64,000 bases of DNA, taken from positions 1-64,000 of the forward strand of contig JAEUVB010000021.1 of NCBI GenBank assembly GCA_016786845.1, given 5' to 3'. Shown here piece after piece: positions 33,733 to 42,473 of the stretch. The translations under genes were made by a program, and so were the position numbers. The DNA is from Chitinophagaceae bacterium (GTDB lineage: Bacteria; Bacteroidota; Bacteroidia; Chitinophagales; Chitinophagaceae). A model generated the notes under the pieces. That model saw only the letters and a program-made list of their open reading frames with translations. It was not told the DNA's origin and ran no database searches. Positions within the stretch are counted from its first letter, which is position 1, and every line of letters begins with the position of its first letter.

Positions 33733-34311
33733 ATGAGTACACTTTCAGCACAACGCCAACGCATCCATCCGCACAAATTACTGATGTGGATTGCCATCGC
33801 CAGCATCTGTATGATGTTTGGAGGTTGGACCAGTGCTTTTTTAGTCCGTAAAGCTCAGGGAAACTGGTTGTTGTTTACCATGCCGGTTGGCTTTTGGATT
33901 TCTACAGCCGTTGTCATGATCAGTAGCGTAACCATGCATTTTTCCGTTAAAGCCTTGCAGCAACGAAATATGCAGGCCTATAAACAATGGATTACCTTAA
34001 CTGCATTTCTAGGTGTAAGCTTCATGATTCTTCAGTTTTGGGGATTCTATGAAATGCACCATGCGGGCATTACACTGGCCAGCAATGCTGAAGGCGTTTC
34101 GGGCAGTTTTATTTATGTTATTTCCTCGGTTCACTTAGCGCATATGTTGGGCGGTGTCATTGCACTCTTGATCGTATTTATTCGTGTAAGAATGCGTCGG
34201 CACACCAAGGTATACAGCAGTACGGGACTGGAAATTCTCAGTACCTATTGGCACTTTGTAGACATCCTTTGGATATATTTATTTCTCTTTTTTTTCATTA
34301 ATCAAAAATAA
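33733..34311 (+). CDS. Haem-copper oxidase subunit III (first copy)
   Basis: Structural subunit of the aa3 cytochrome c oxidase in the inner membrane. The 192-residue protein has five membrane segments (MWIAIASICMMFGGWTSAFLV; PVGFWISTAVVMISSVTM; FLGVSFMILQFWGFYEM; IYVISSVHLAHMLGGVIALL; YWHFVDILWIYLFLFFF). SSVHLAHMLGG and YWHFVDILWIYLF are the subunit III signature. It precedes a second subunit III gene by 12 bp; the two are the usual short/long pair of ACIII-associated oxidases. Confidence 0.9.
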   Translation: MSTLSAQRQRIHPHKLLMWIAIASICMMFGGWTSAFLVRKAQGNWLLFTMPVGFWISTAVVMISSVTMHFSVKALQQRNMQAYKQWITLTAFLGVSFMILQFWGFYEMHHAGITLASNAEGVSGSFIYVISSVHLAHMLGGVIALLIVFIRVRMRRHTKVYSSTGLEILSTYWHFVDILWIYLFLFFFINQK

Positions 34312-34323
34312 CAGCGACAAGAT

Positions 34324-35055
34324 ATGAGTACAGTTGCAGTAGACAAGAAGAAAGTTTGGGGGGGCGGTCAAAGTCCCTTTAACTTGAGCTATGGTAAAAT
34401 AATGATGTGGTACTTCCTGATGAGTGATGCCTTCACTTTTGGAGCCTTTCTGATTTCTTACGGTACCACCCGTTTTTTTAGCGCCATATGGCCCGATCCG
34501 AATTCTGTTTTTAAATCTTTCCCTTGGATGGGTGATATGAATCTGCCCCTCATGTTTGTGAGCTTGATGACCTTTATCCTCATCCTCAGTTCGGTAACCA
34601 TGGTACTTGCCGTGCATGCCGGACATTGCCGCGATAAAGCAGGCGTCATCAAATGGATGATCTGGACCATCATTGGTGGTATTGCGTTCTTAAGCTGTCA
34701 GGCTTGGGAGTGGACCCACCTTCATCATCATAATGCCTGGTGGGGTTCTTTCAGAAATGGAGCCGGTGCAGAATCTCTTCCGCACTTCTTTACGCATAAT
34801 GTAGATCCTGTATTATTTGCCTCAGGTGGTGCCGATGCCGCCCACAAATTCTTCAACTTCTTCTTTACCATTACCGGTTTCCATGGTGCCCACGTTGCCT
34901 CAGGTGTGGTGATTAATATCATCATTTTGCTCAATACCATTAATGGCACCTACGAAAAACGCGGCCATTATGAAATGGTAGAGAAAGTAGGTCTCTACTG
35001 GCACTTTGTAGATCTGGTATGGGTATTCGTATTTACTTGTTTCTACCTCCTCTAA
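34324..35055 (+). CDS. coxC: Haem-copper oxidase subunit III (second copy)
   Basis: Partner of the preceding gene. The 243-residue protein shows MMWYFLMSDAFTFGAFLISYG, LMFVSLMTFILILSSVTMVLAV, WTIIGGIAFLSCQAWEWTHL, FFFTITGFHGAHVASGVVINI and VGLYWHFVDLVWVFVFTCFYL. The FHGAHVASG and YWHFVDLVWV motifs are diagnostic. A His- and Trp-rich loop (WEWTHLHHHNAWWG) lies between helices 3 and 4, near residues 127-140. Starts 12 bp after the previous stop, so the genes are cotranscribed. Confidence 0.92.
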   Translation: MSTVAVDKKKVWGGGQSPFNLSYGKIMMWYFLMSDAFTFGAFLISYGTTRFFSAIWPDPNSVFKSFPWMGDMNLPLMFVSLMTFILILSSVTMVLAVHAGHCRDKAGVIKWMIWTIIGGIAFLSCQAWEWTHLHHHNAWWGSFRNGAGAESLPHFFTHNVDPVLFASGGADAAHKFFNFFFTITGFHGAHVASGVVINIIILLNTINGTYEKRGHYEMVEKVGLYWHFVDLVWVFVFTCFYLL

Positions 35056-35091
35056 TTAAATATTCATCATTCAACTTTAAACATTCATTAT

Positions 35092-35484
35092 ATGTCAGGT
35101 TTCAGTCATTACGAAGGCGATCAATCCGCCCTTTATTCAGGAGGTCATCATCAGGATGCCAATAGCGCAGAAAGCAAATCCAAAGTAAAAAAGATTTGGG
35201 TAGTTACCGCTATCCTCACAGTCGTTACCATTGTGGAGGTTTTCCTCGGATTATATGGTAGTCATGCCGGTATGCCGAAGTGGCTCATCAACAGCTTCTT
35301 CATTGCATTAACTCTGTTTAAAGCAGGATATATCGTCAAAGTTTTCATGCACTTGGGTGATGAATTCAAAAACATGATCCTCACTATTTTAATTCCATTG
35401 ACCTTGTTCTTCTGGTTTATTGTGGCCTTCCTGTGGGATGGTTCATTCTGGCTGTGGATCAACAACTACTTCGGAATACGCTAA
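35092..35484 (+). CDS. Cytochrome c oxidase subunit IV (prokaryotic)
   Basis: Small accessory subunit of the aa3 oxidase, 130 residues. An N-terminal polar region (HYEGDQSALYSGGHHQDANSAESK) precedes three membrane helices (IWVVTAILTVVTIVEVFLGLY; LINSFFIALTLFKAGYIVKVFMHLG; MILTILIPLTLFFWFIVAFLW). VFMHLGDEFKNM between helices 2 and 3 is the COX4_pro signature. Last gene of the three-gene operon; an intrinsic terminator follows at 35502. Confidence 0.9.
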   Translation: MSGFSHYEGDQSALYSGGHHQDANSAESKSKVKKIWVVTAILTVVTIVEVFLGLYGSHAGMPKWLINSFFIALTLFKAGYIVKVFMHLGDEFKNMILTILIPLTLFFWFIVAFLWDGSFWLWINNYFGIR

Positions 35485-35501
35485 TAAATTACATTCAATA
35501 C

Positions 35502-35530
35502 AAAAGGCGGCCTTTGGGTCGCCTTTTTTT
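35502..35530 (+). terminator. Intrinsic terminator after the subunit III/IV operon
   Basis: AAAAGGCG (35502-35509) and CGCCTTTT (35520-35527) form an 8-bp stem around a 10-nt loop and run into a T tract. It is 18 bp after the stop of the subunit IV gene. Confidence 0.85.
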
Positions 35531-35857
35531 ATCCGTATGAGTTTTGAACAGTGGATTTTGGGGCGGCGAACACGCTTTCCGCGACAAGCTCCATAGCGCC
35601 AGAGCGCTGCTATGGAGGCTTTCTGCTTCAATCGTTGCCGCAACGTTCACAATTGGCAGTCCGATTCATCAACCAAGTATCATATCCCTTTAAAATATTT
35701 ATTAAAAGATGAATCCTCATGCTATCCATCCCATTTTCTTCATCAGGAATATCACATCGTCTCAATTTAGAATATCCCTATTTCATCGACATTTTTTGGC
35801 ATTTGTTTTGCAATTCGTACAGATTCTAATATCTTTCAACATCAAAAAATATGTAGT
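35531..35857. other. Intergenic region with a hairpin and the M43 protease promoter
   Basis: No gene seen. CTCCATAGC (35589-35597) and GCTATGGAG (35609-35617) form a 9-bp stem with an 11-nt loop. Further on is the promoter of the M43 protease gene. The rest is AT-rich with no recognisable element. Confidence 0.5.
35807..35837 (+). promoter_or_regulatory. Promoter of the M43 metalloprotease gene
   Basis: TTTG (35807-35810), a 19-bp spacer and TATCTTTC (35830-35837), close to TAnnTTTG. The start codon 35858 is 20 nt downstream. Confidence 0.6.
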
Positions 35858-37780
35858 ATGAAGAAAATCCTATTAACATTGGCCGCATCAGCGATGCTGT
35901 TTACGGCCCAAGCACAGAACAAACGGATCTGTGGTTCTGCTGATCACTATCAGCACATGATGCAAACCGATCCTGAATTTGCCAAGCGCAGAGCAGAAAT
36001 CGAATTACAAACGGAATCCTACACGCAAAATCCGATTCAGCACCAACGTGTGGTGAAGACGATTCCCGTCGTATTCCACATCGTCTACAACACAACGGCC
36101 CAAAATGTAAGTGATGCTCAAATCGCTTCTCAGCTTCAGGTCATGAACGACGATTTCCGTAAACTGAATGTCGACTGGACCGGAACCCCTGCTGCGTTTC
36201 AAAGTTTAGTGGCTGATTGCGAAGTACAATTCTGTATGGCACAGCAAGACCCATCCGGAGCGGCTACAACAGGGATAGTCCGTAAAAGCACAACGGTAAC
36301 CGCTTTCAGTACCAACGATGCGGTGAAGTATACTGCTCAAGGTGGCGACAACGCATGGGATGCCTCTAAATATCTCAATATCTGGGTATGTAATATCAGC
36401 GGTGGCATTTTAGGTTATGCTCAGTTTCCGGGGGGACCTGCTGCTACCGACGGTGTCGTAATTAACTATACCGCTTTTGGTACCATTGGTACAGCGAGTG
36501 CACCCTTCAATAAGGGCCGAACTGCCACACATGAAGTGGGACATTGGCTGAATCTCTACCATATCTGGGGTGATGATGGAAACGGCTGTACCGGTAGCGA
36601 TTTAGTGGGTGATACCCCTAATCAGGCGAATGAAAATTATGGTTGCCCTACCTTCCCGCAAATTTCTTGCAGCAACGGTGCCAATGGGGATATGTTCATG
36701 AACTATATGGACTATACCGATGACGCTTGTATGTTTATGTTTACAGCAGGACAAAAAACACGTATGGATGCCTTGTTTGCAACCGGCGGAAGTCGTGCTT
36801 CATTGTTGACTTCAATTGGCTGTAATGCACCTACCGGACAATCATGCGCTACGCCATCAGGTTTGAATGCTACTGGTATTACTACAACCGGTGCTACATT
36901 AAACTGGACAGCTGTTAGCGGTGCAAGCAGCTATAATGTTCAATACAAATTAGCCAGCTCAGGTACATGGACCACCACCACTTCCAGCACCAACTCTAAG
37001 GCACTGACCGGGTTGACTGCAGGATCTGCATACAACTTCCAGGTTCAGGCTATCTGTACAGCAGGCGCAGGTGCTTATTCTGCTGCTGCTACATTCTCCA
37101 CCACATCTACAGGTGGTGGCGGAACTTGCACCAACAATTACGAGTCAAACAACACGCGTCAAACCGCTACAACCATTGCTTTGAATACCAACATCACTTC
37201 AATGATCGGTACAAGCACCGATAAAGATTATTTCAAAGTGACCACCACTTCAGCTGCACCTAAGTTGAAAGTAACCTTGAGCAATCTGCCTTTCGACTAT
37301 GACTTGAAATTATACAATGCAAATGGATCTTTATTGGCTTCATCTGTATTGGGTGGAACTTCTACCGAAACCATTAAGTATAACTCAGCCACTGCCGGTG
37401 CTACCTATTATATCTATGTTTACGGATACAATGGTGCTTTCAGTACTACCTCTTGCTACAACTTAATCGCTAATACCAGCGCGACCAACTGGCGTACGGA
37501 TGGCAGCGAATTACTCGAAGCACAGAAAGCTGAATTGAATATTTATCCTAATCCGGCCAACGACAAATTGGTAATGCAGTATTTTGCAGAAGCCAATCAA
37601 AATTTGGTATTCAATATCTACAATACTTTAGGTCAGAAAGTGCTGACTCAAAATCAAACAACCATAGAAGGTGAAAACAATTTTGATTTCAACTTACAAT
37701 CTTTATCCAATGGTATTTATATTCTGGAATTGATTGATAACGAAGAACGCAAAATTCAGAAATTCACCATCCAGAAATAA
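35858..37780 (+). CDS. Secreted M43-family zinc metalloprotease with FnIII, PPC and T9SS tail
   Basis: Pappalysin-type (metzincin) endopeptidase of 640 residues. Signal peptide MKKILLTLAASAMLFTAQAQ, then a propeptide-like segment; catalytic domain about 65-320 with ATHEVGHWLNLYHIWGDD (HExxHxxxxxH, His and Glu visible) and NYMDYTDD (Met-turn); a Cys-rich loop (CTGSDLVGDTPNQAN, CPTFPQISC). Then a fibronectin type III domain (about 330-415), a Gly/Thr linker, a PPC-like pre-peptidase domain (about 425-540, YFKVTTTSAAPKLKVTLSNL, YYIYVYGYNGAF) and a type A T9SS sorting domain (LNIYPNPANDKLVMQYF, NIYNTLGQKVL, SNGIYILEL). Scavenging or attack on external proteins is likely. Confidence 0.93.
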   Translation: MKKILLTLAASAMLFTAQAQNKRICGSADHYQHMMQTDPEFAKRRAEIELQTESYTQNPIQHQRVVKTIPVVFHIVYNTTAQNVSDAQIASQLQVMNDDFRKLNVDWTGTPAAFQSLVADCEVQFCMAQQDPSGAATTGIVRKSTTVTAFSTNDAVKYTAQGGDNAWDASKYLNIWVCNISGGILGYAQFPGGPAATDGVVINYTAFGTIGTASAPFNKGRTATHEVGHWLNLYHIWGDDGNGCTGSDLVGDTPNQANENYGCPTFPQISCSNGANGDMFMNYMDYTDDACMFMFTAGQKTRMDALFATGGSRASLLTSIGCNAPTGQSCATPSGLNATGITTTGATLNWTAVSGASSYNVQYKLASSGTWTTTTSSTNSKALTGLTAGSAYNFQVQAICTAGAGAYSAAATFSTTSTGGGGTCTNNYESNNTRQTATTIALNTNITSMIGTSTDKDYFKVTTTSAAPKLKVTLSNLPFDYDLKLYNANGSLLASSVLGGTSTETIKYNSATAGATYYIYVYGYNGAFSTTSCYNLIANTSATNWRTDGSELLEAQKAELNIYPNPANDKLVMQYFAEANQNLVFNIYNTLGQKVLTQNQTTIEGENNFDFNLQSLSNGIYILELIDNEERKIQKFTIQK

Positions 37781-37796
37781 GGGGGTATAATCAAAT

Positions 37797-37831
37797 AAAA
37801 AAGGGAGCGAATCGATTCGCTCCCTTTTTTT
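37797..37831 (+). terminator. Intrinsic terminator after the M43 protease gene
   Basis: A perfect self-complementary stem of 11 bp per arm (37803-37824, arms GGGAGCGAATC and GATTCGCTCCC) is flanked by six A before and seven T after. It can act in both directions; the minus side meets no gene end. Confidence 0.9.
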
Positions 37832-37839
37832 GTTCGTGA

Positions 37840-37885
37840 CTATAGGTTGAAACCTATAGCTATTCATCGTCCATGCCTACGGCAT
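37840..37885. repeat. Twin-palindrome REP-like element, TTGAAA core
   Basis: CTATAGGTT / AACCTATAG (37840-37859, core TTGAAA) followed after 13 nt by ATGCCTACGGCAT (37873-37885). The element at 42397-42440 has the same plan: a palindrome with core TTGAAA, then 14 nt, then a second palindrome. Confidence 0.6.
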
Positions 37886-38211
37886 TGCATCATTACACAG
37901 AAACAAACGAAGAAGAAAAGATGGAATGATACCGAAGTGATATTTATAATAGATCCATTATTTAGTCGATACTCAAAAACTCCTATATACTTGTAAATAA
38001 TGAATTCTTGGTGCATGCACATGTATTTCCATCTGCTAGGTTTTCATTCTTTAAACCAATTTCCGGGCATTTTGGAACGGCCTTAAATTCGTGGCGTTAA
38101 GAAAATGATGAAATCCGGCGCAATCATTTTTCACTGTTCGACGAAGGAGTTTGGAAAATGATAGCCGGATGAGTCATTTTTAGCCTAAGAATTTTAGCCT
38201 AGATTTTTTTG

Positions 38212-38240
38212 CTACTTTTTTCATCAATGGAAAAAAGTAG
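38212..38240. repeat. Inverted repeat CTACTTTTTTC / GAAAAAAGTAG
   Basis: A perfect 11-bp stem (38212-38222 and 38230-38240) with a 7-nt loop. It could act as a weak terminator in either direction, but no gene ends next to it; a dispersed element is more likely. Confidence 0.5.
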
Positions 38241-38382
38241 AAACTATTTAAAGGAACGAACAAACCTTTTGAGCGACGACTATTTAGTCTAAAAAACTAT
38301 CTAGGCAACATGAATCATAGTAAGATTTGGTTCGGCAACCTATTCGTATAGGTATGCTAAAACCTTAAGGACTCGCAATCAC

Positions 38383-39468
38383 TTATCTCGCATCAAAGTC
38401 TATCACCACCCGATCACTTTTGGGGTGGGCCTGACAGGTGAGGACAAATCCATTGGCCACTTCATCGGGCTCTAAGGCATAGTTCACTTCCATTTCCACT
38501 TCCCCTTCAATCACCTTGGCACGGCAGGTACAGCATACGCCTCCTTTGCAGGCGAAGGGCAAATCGGCACCATGCTTGAGGGCCGCATCCAATATGCTTT
38601 CGCCGGTATAGGCCAGGGGCAAATCAAAACTCCGATCATCTACTTTGATGGTGAGGGAACACATCTTCCCGGCATCTTCGGCATGCGCAGCCTGGTATTC
38701 TTCTTTTTGTTTGGCCGAAGTGCTTGTATTAAATAATTCAAAACGAATTTTCTCCTGGGCCACTCCCCTGCCGATTAAATAATCTTTGATACAATGTATC
38801 ATTTCTTCAGGGCCGCAAAGTAAAAACTGAGAGATGCTTTCCAGGTCGATCAAACGCGTAAATAACTGGGCGCATTTTTCAGTCGAAATGCGTCCGTAAT
38901 TCAACTCCGTTTCCATTCTTTCCCGGCTGAGGATATGGATGACTTGTAAACGATGAAGGTACTTACTCTTCAACGCTTCTATGGCTTCGCGGAAAATGAT
39001 GGACTGAAAATTTTGATTGCCATACACCAGGGTGAAGCGACTCTCCGGCTCCTGTTGTAAAGTGGTTTTAATCATGCTTAATACCGGCGTGATTCCACTG
39101 CCCGCCACAAAAGCCAGATAGTGTCCCGCCTTAGCGGTATCCGGCTTGAGTACAAAATTGCCCATCGGCGGCATCACCTCAAGGGTATCACCTACTTTCA
39201 GGGTTTTATTGGCATAGGTCGAAAACTTTCCGCCGCGAATTTGTTTAATGGCCACCCGAAAATCATCTTCCAGCGGACTGCTGCACAAAGAATAAGAACG
39301 ACGCAATTCCTCACCGTCCATATCCTTTTTGAAGGTAATATATTGTCCGGCCTGGTAAGCAAAAGTTTCCTTGAGGTCTTGCGGTATGTCTAAGGCCACC
39401 GATACACAGGTAGCTGTTTCTTTACGAATATCTTTTACGCGCAGGGAATGAAATTGGGGTGTGGTCAT
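38383..39468 (-). CDS. PaaE-like ferredoxin:NADP reductase (FAD and plant-type 2Fe-2S)
   Basis: Oxidoreductase that passes electrons from NAD(P)H through FAD to a 2Fe-2S centre, as the reductase of phenylacetyl-CoA epoxidase and similar oxygenases. The 361-residue protein has an FAD domain (RRSYSLCSSP, about 57-66), an NAD domain (AGSGITPVLSMI, SRERMETELNYGR, LCGPEEMI) and a C-terminal ferredoxin domain (ACKGGVCCTC with C-x4-C-x2-C, and LTC). All cofactor motifs are kept. No paaABCD genes are nearby, so the acceptor is unknown. The start ATG 39468 has TATCTTTG (39504-39497) upstream. Confidence 0.88.
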   Translation of the reverse strand: MTTPQFHSLRVKDIRKETATCVSVALDIPQDLKETFAYQAGQYITFKKDMDGEELRRSYSLCSSPLEDDFRVAIKQIRGGKFSTYANKTLKVGDTLEVMPPMGNFVLKPDTAKAGHYLAFVAGSGITPVLSMIKTTLQQEPESRFTLVYGNQNFQSIIFREAIEALKSKYLHRLQVIHILSRERMETELNYGRISTEKCAQLFTRLIDLESISQFLLCGPEEMIHCIKDYLIGRGVAQEKIRFELFNTSTSAKQKEEYQAAHAEDAGKMCSLTIKVDDRSFDLPLAYTGESILDAALKHGADLPFACKGGVCCTCRAKVIEGEVEMEVNYALEPDEVANGFVLTCQAHPKSDRVVIDFDAR

Positions 39469-39528
39469 GACAGAAACGCTCAGTTTTTTGAATGGGCAAA
39501 GATAATCGAAAATCGACAGGCTGTATGA

Positions 39529-40311
39529 CTATTGGTGCTTTTCGGAACCCATGGCACTTCGCTTCATTTTGGCGGCCAAATCATGACCCAGATATCGTTC
39601 GATGAGGCCATGTACGGCATAGATCACCGGCGTGATCAATATGGCCACCAAAAACTTATAGGCATACCCTACGAGGGCAATGGCCAGTATTTTCGGCAGG
39701 CTCCACCCCTGAGGATAGAAGGCGATAAAGATGACCACCAGACTGTCGATGAGCTGAGAGATGAGGGTAGAACCTGTGGCCCTCAGCCAGATCATTTTTT
39801 CGCCCGTCATGGCTTTGATGCGGTGAAACACAAAGACATCCAAAATTTGCCCAATCAGAAAGGCGGTGATGGAACCGAGTATGATCCACATACCCTGTCC
39901 GAATATTTGTGCATAAGCTTTTTGGGTATCCGGTATGCCCTTTTCCGCATTGGCGCCTATCCACCATGGAGCAGGCGTCAATTGTATGGCTGAGTAAGCG
40001 GCTATAAAGGCAAAGGAAATGAGGGCCACCGTGAGGTAAGACAAAAACCTCACCCCCCTGACCCCGTAATACTCATTGATGATATCCGTCATAATGAAAA
40101 CCACGGGCCATAGCAATACACCCGCAGTGAGATTGAAGGATAAACCTTGTTCGCCCAATAAACTGAAAGAAACAGGATCCAATCCCAGGGTGCTTTCCAG
40201 AGAAAATATTTTACCGCCGATAAACTCAGCCACCAGGGCATTGGTAATGAAAATACCGGCCAGTATGATAAACAGTTTCACCGGGCGGTCTTTAAGTATT
40301 TGATGAATCAT
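39529..40311 (-). CDS. yhhQ: Queuosine precursor transporter, YhhQ/VUT family
   Basis: Inner-membrane importer for 7-cyano-7-deazaguanine or 7-aminomethyl-deazaguanine, precursors of queuosine. From ATG 40311 the 260-residue protein shows a series of helices: KLFIILAGIFITNALVAEFIGGKIF, TAGVLLWPVVFIMTDIINEYYG (the VUT signature around TDIINEYYG), FLSYLTVALISFAFIAAYSAI, WIILGSITAFLIGQILDVFVF and a cytosolic loop with STLISQLIDSLVVIFIAF. ATG 40380 is an alternative, but the added segment is polar and unlike the family. Upstream of paaE-like on the same strand, 60 bp gap. Confidence 0.88.
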   Translation of the reverse strand: MIHQILKDRPVKLFIILAGIFITNALVAEFIGGKIFSLESTLGLDPVSFSLLGEQGLSFNLTAGVLLWPVVFIMTDIINEYYGVRGVRFLSYLTVALISFAFIAAYSAIQLTPAPWWIGANAEKGIPDTQKAYAQIFGQGMWIILGSITAFLIGQILDVFVFHRIKAMTGEKMIWLRATGSTLISQLIDSLVVIFIAFYPQGWSLPKILAIALVGYAYKFLVAILITPVIYAVHGLIERYLGHDLAAKMKRSAMGSEKHQ

Positions 40312-40448
40312 CGTGTGCGGGAATAAAGGTTGATGCCTTAAAGGTAATATCTCCCGGGCTTGTTGTCGACTTCCGGCCATAGAAAAAACGCATACCCGAT
40401 TCGGATTGTCAGATTTTTTTTACATTGCAGACACAAAACATCCCGAAT

Positions 40449-40895
40449 ATGAAATTCCTCCTGACATTTTTTTCCCTCATCGCACTTTCATTTTCTCTAC
40501 ACGCTCAGCAAGCGGCCGATGCCGTATTGGGGGTATGGAAAAATGGTGAAGGCACGGGGCATATTGAAATTTACAAAACCACCTCGGGGCATTATGCCGG
40601 TAAGATTATCTGGCTCAAGGAACCGATCGATCCGGATACCGGCAAACCGAAATTAGACAAACACAATTCCGACAAGGCCAAGTGTACCCAGCCGGTTTTG
40701 AACATGGTGAATATGCATGGATTTAAATACAATGATGAAGACAAGATTTGGGAGGGCGGAAAAATCTATGATCCTAAAAACGGCAAAGAATATTCCTGCA
40801 AAATGGAATTCAAGGATGCCAATACCCTCAAGGTGAGGGGGTTTATCGGGATATCGTTGATAGGGAGAACGGACAACTGGACGAGAATCAAATAA
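40449..40895 (+). CDS. DUF2147 secreted protein
   Basis: Small secreted protein of 148 residues, family function unknown. Signal peptide MKFLLTFFSLIALSFSLHAQ, then the DUF2147 core: VLGVWKNGEGTGHIEIYKT, YAGKIIWLKEP, MVNMHGFKYNDEDKIWEGGKIYDPKNGKEYSC, LKVRGFIGISLIGRTDNWTRI. All of the usual motifs (GxW, GxIxxL, GGxIYDPxxGKxY, RGYxGxxxxGRTxxW) are present. I chose ATG 40449 rather than the upstream TTG 40425, as it begins the signal peptide. Confidence 0.9.
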   Translation: MKFLLTFFSLIALSFSLHAQQAADAVLGVWKNGEGTGHIEIYKTTSGHYAGKIIWLKEPIDPDTGKPKLDKHNSDKAKCTQPVLNMVNMHGFKYNDEDKIWEGGKIYDPKNGKEYSCKMEFKDANTLKVRGFIGISLIGRTDNWTRIK

Positions 40896-41297
40896 TTCAT
40901 CTGTTTCATATTTCCCGGGCTTCACGATGAGCGGTATAATGCGAGTCTCTGTCGGACGTGATTGTTAGTCAAGCTTATGCTCCCGTCGGGCTTTCGTTCG
41001 GCCGAAACATTTCGTGCGGGAACCCTGAAACCCGTTCCGGGGTATAGGTGTAACCGGACAGGGAACGAATACAATTGTACGTTTTATAAAAACACAGCAT
41101 ACCCCGGAGTCGGGAAGCGAAACGTTCCCATGTCATAAGACTTCTTACCGCGAGGATTTGCATGTTCATCCTTATAAAATTTAATTGAAGATTTGTAATT
41201 TTACCTGACCTTGGTGCTTAGGTCATTGAATAGCAAGCGGACTAAGCTCTTACGCGTTCATTGCAAAACAAAAATGATCATTCAAACACCCATACCT
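40896..41297. other. Intergenic region with a possible transposase relic
   Basis: A 402-bp gap. On the minus strand at 40975-41169 is an open stretch whose translation contains FYKTYNCIRSLSGYTYTPE, resembling the C-terminal FYxTYNxxRPHxxLxxxTPxE segment of integrase-core transposases. If right, it is a decayed fragment of an insertion sequence. There is no terminal repeat or remaining catalytic region. The call is weak. Confidence 0.3.
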
Positions 41298-42328
41298 ATG
41301 AAACCGAATTTCTTGTTGCTTCTGCTCTTCTTGATGGCAGGCTTGGGTACTCAGGCACAAAGCCCCTCCATGTATCTGCTGGAATTGGAAAACCATACCC
41401 GATGGGAAGCCGTTGACACCAAATGGAAGGACCTGAGAAATGAATGGGTCGCTCAATGTAAACTGAAAAATACGCCGGAGAACAGTGCACAATTACTCCT
41501 TCAGTTTGAATCCAATGTAAAGTGGGAAGCCGTTGAAGCAAATTGGAAAAATCGTCGCAATGATTGGGTCAGTGAATGCAAACAGGTTCAATCGAATGGA
41601 CAGTTCATCAAACTCCTGTTAGCATTCGAATCAAACATAAAATGGTCGGCAGTAGACGAAAGTTGGAAAACCAGAAGGTCCGCATGGATAAATGAACTGA
41701 ATGCTATGCCGCAAGATGCCGTGATGCCCAAAATGTCCAAAAATGCAGAGCGTCCGTCGCTCTTTAAATCTGTAAATATCGGAACCCAGACTTGGATGTC
41801 CGAGAACCTCAATGTAGACCGGTTTCGTAACGGCGATTTAATTCCTCAGGTAAAAACATTGGAAGAATGGGAATCTGCCAAACAAAAAAACAAGCTGCCT
41901 GGATGTATTGCAACAATAGCCTCGAGTATGGTATGAAATACGGTAAATTATACAATTGGTACGCGGTGAATGACCCCAGAGGATTAGCCCCTGAAGGCTG
42001 GCACATCCCCTCTTTCATGGAATGGGATCAACTCGATATTCATTTAGGAGGTAAAAATGAAACCGTGCTTAAGATAAAAAGCAAGGAAGGATGGGCCGAC
42101 AACCAGCAGGGGACTAACGAATCGGGCTTTAACGCCTTGCCCGGCGGAAATTGTTACGATTTCGATAAGTGCTATAACCTTGGCAAAACAGCCATCTGGT
42201 GGAGTGCGACAGAGGTAACGCCCTTAATCGGCGAAACCTGGACCATCAAAAATGATTTATCACTCATGATCACCGGTTCAGATTTTAAATATACCTATAA
42301 TGCGGTGCGTTGCGTCAAGAACAAGTGA
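41298..42328 (+). CDS. Secreted FISUMP-domain protein, interrupted by a -1 frameshift at A7
   Basis: From ATG 41298: signal peptide MKPNFLLLLLFLMAGLGTQAQ, then three Trp-rich repeats of about 40 residues (LLxFESNxKWxAVxxxWKxRR pattern), then a FISUMP domain starting FKSVNIGTQTWMSENLNVDRFRNG. The frame breaks in the A7 run 41884-41890: the first frame ends in a stop at 41936, while the -1 frame continues the FISUMP domain (AAWMYCNNS, YGKLYNWYAVNDPRGLAPEG, WHIPSFMEWDQL, NESGFNALPGG, TAIWWSATE) to 42328. The zero-frame codons make A AAA AAC at 41885-41891, a classic -1 slip site. Either slippage, a true mutation, or a missing A in the assembly joins the two halves into about 343 residues. Function unknown; FISUMP proteins are usually surface lipoproteins or adhesins. 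Confidence 0.8.
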
Positions 42329-42396
42329 TCGTATTCATTCGCTATAGGGTGATGCCTCAAAGGAAGTAATGAACTGTGAGGAATAAAGACGCTGTT

Positions 42397-42440
42397 CGTG
42401 ATTTGAAATCACGTACGCAGATAAACCGGATGTAACATCC
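42397..42440. repeat. Twin-palindrome REP-like element, TTGAAA core (second copy)
   Basis: CGTGATTT-G-AAATCACG (42397-42413, containing TTGAAA) followed after 14 nt by GGATGT-A-ACATCC (42428-42440). Same plan as the element at 37840-37885. Confidence 0.6.
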
Positions 42441-42473
42441 AACCCTGCACTTCCCCGGCTCCCATACACAACA

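Larger units (their letters stand above)
37781..38382. other. Intergenic region rich in palindromic elements
   Basis: A 602-bp region without a gene. It holds the M43 gene terminator, a twin-palindrome REP-like element (37840-37885), and an inverted repeat at 38212-38240. The stretch 38090-38200 (CATTTTT and CCGG-containing) looks like a decayed copy of a dispersed element. I find no coding signal. Confidence 0.5.

Noticed and set aside
38383..39468. Phenylacetate degradation operon
   Set aside because: Only the PaaE-like reductase is present, with YhhQ beside it; no paaABCD, so the pathway cannot be claimed.
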